Source of the DNA: Butyrivibrio sp. MB2005
Lineage (GTDB): Bacteria; Bacillota; Clostridia; Lachnospirales; Lachnospiraceae
NCBI RefSeq assembly: GCF_000424285.1
Contig: NZ_AUJP01000008.1
Coordinates: 124,001 to 188,000, forward strand
Direction: 5' to 3'
DNA length: 64,000 nt
Shown here: positions 63,277 through 64,000 of the stretch, one piece after another
Layout of the letters: the number at the start of each line of letters is the position of its first letter
How positions within the stretch are numbered: the stretch's first letter is position 1
Position numbers and translations under genes: made by a program
Notes under the pieces: generated by a model
Databases searched by the model: none
Seen by the model: only the letters and a program-made list of their open reading frames with translations
What the model was told of the DNA's origin: nothing

Positions 63277-64000
63277 GTGAAGAAAATGATGAAACAGTTA
63301 TTAAAACTATTGAGAGTAAAGCATTACATCAAGAATGTGCTAGTATTTCTTCCAATGTTTTTTGGGGGAGTGATTTTCGAAAAAAATAGAATTATAAATG
63401 CATGTTTAGGATTTATAGCTTTTTCTTTTTTATCATCAGTAGTCTATATCATAAACGATTATCGCGATATAGAAAAAGATAGAAATCATCCAACTAAAAG
63501 AAACAGACCTTTGGCTAGTGGAGCAATCAGCATAAGAAGCGCAGCGTTGTGCTCCGTGGTGTTGCTTGTAGTGATTATTTCGGTATCAACTCTCATTGGT
63601 AATTATATTGCTTCAGCTTGCTTACTTGGGTATCTATTATTGAACGTGCTATATAGCATGGGATTAAAAAATAAGCCGGTCATAGATGTTGTAATCCTGG
63701 CGACAGGTTTTGTAATAAGAGTGATTTATGGAGGACTGGTAACAGGGGTTACTATCTCAAAATGGCTATACTTGGTTGTTGTTACGGGTAGCTTATATAT
63801 GGGACTTGGTAAAAGAAGAAATGAATTGCGGGGGCAGACTGATTCCAGAGAAGTATTAAAGTACTATAATGAGAGCTTTCTTGATAAGAATATGTACGTT
63901 TGTGTTGCCTTAGTGAATGTGTTCTATGCATTGTGGTCGATTGAAATGCCTAATCCCAGGATGATATGGACGGTTCCTTTTTTTATTGTTTTGCTTATGT
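63277..64000 (+). CDS. UbiA-type prenyltransferase, DPPR synthase-like (cut by window end)
   Basis: The frame is open to the window edge (about 241 residues seen). YIINDYRDIEKDRNHPTKRNRPLASG is the NDxxDxxxD substrate-binding motif with the HPTKRxRPLA pattern of decaprenyl-phosphate phosphoribose synthases; several helices follow. These enzymes attach phosphoribose to a polyprenyl phosphate, leading to lipid-linked ribose or arabinose. GTG 63277 has TGAGG five bases ahead; ATG 63286 is an alternative. It follows the Wzz-like gene by seven bases. Confidence 0.85.
   Translation, partial: MKKMMKQLLKLLRVKHYIKNVLVFLPMFFGGVIFEKNRIINACLGFIAFSFLSSVVYIINDYRDIEKDRNHPTKRNRPLASGAISIRSAALCSVVLLVVIISVSTLIGNYIASACLLGYLLLNVLYSMGLKNKPVIDVVILATGFVIRVIYGGLVTGVTISKWLYLVVVTGSLYMGLGKRRNELRGQTDSREVLKYYNESFLDKNMYVCVALVNVFYALWSIEMPNPRMIWTVPFFIVLLM

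Overview
The window looks like a low-GC Firmicutes chromosome, most likely a Lachnospiraceae relative of Butyrivibrio or Pseudobutyrivibrio. That assignment is inference from AT-rich codon use, strong GGAGG-type ribosome binding sites, a rubredoxin, an AAA-ATPase-like protein of the kind common in rumen Lachnospiraceae, and a very large cell-surface polysaccharide locus. No rRNA, tRNA or CRISPR array was seen.

Layout. (1) 1-4030 is ordinary chromosome: a palindrome-rich leader or RNA candidate with a promoter at its left edge, a chemoreceptor, a polyprenyl-phosphate glycosyltransferase with its DUF2304 partner, and a rubredoxin with a clear terminator. (2) 4122-13349 is an accessory region: a truncated AAA-ATPase-like gene, an IS3-type OrfA relic, the 5' part of a group II intron next to a terminator hairpin, a 21-bp-phased AT-rich repeat array, an intact ATPase+RloB pair (AbiL-like defence), a second convergent ATPase whose RloB partner is cut off at a junction with another broken gene, a DUF3037 gene, and a DUF4143-type ATPase behind a promoter carrying three 33-bp-spaced repeats. 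(3) 13398-20145 is a first polysaccharide cluster: acyltransferase, Wzx-like flippase and four glycosyltransferases in overlapping order.

(4) 20172-25890 is a second accessory block, bounded on the left by a 51-codon fragment of the glycosyltransferase gene whose complete copy begins on the right at 25894. It carries a DUF2971 gene, a serine/threonine kinase, an SMC/OLD-like ATPase overlapping a PD-(D/E)XK-like nuclease gene, and a gene broken by a poly-A frameshift. (5) 25894-64000 is the main polysaccharide locus: an initiating sugar-phosphate transferase, the four activities for GDP-D-glycero-alpha-D-manno-heptose (GmhA, HddA and a fused HddC-GmhB), an ABC exporter (Wzm/Wzt), many glycosyltransferases, a second Wzx, two Wzy/ligase-like proteins, a Wzz-like co-polymerase, pyruvyl- and acyl-transferases, a compact FrhB-like / ACP / Na+-symporter / adenylate-forming-ligase block, GT-C-like membrane proteins, and the start of a UbiA-type prenyltransferase cut by the window end.

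Taken together, the genes would build, decorate and export one or more heptose-containing, acylated and probably pyruvylated glycans. The defence-like blocks sit inside or beside this surface locus. The presence of both ABC-dependent and Wzx/Wzy-type export suggests at least two glycans or mosaic assembly of the locus.
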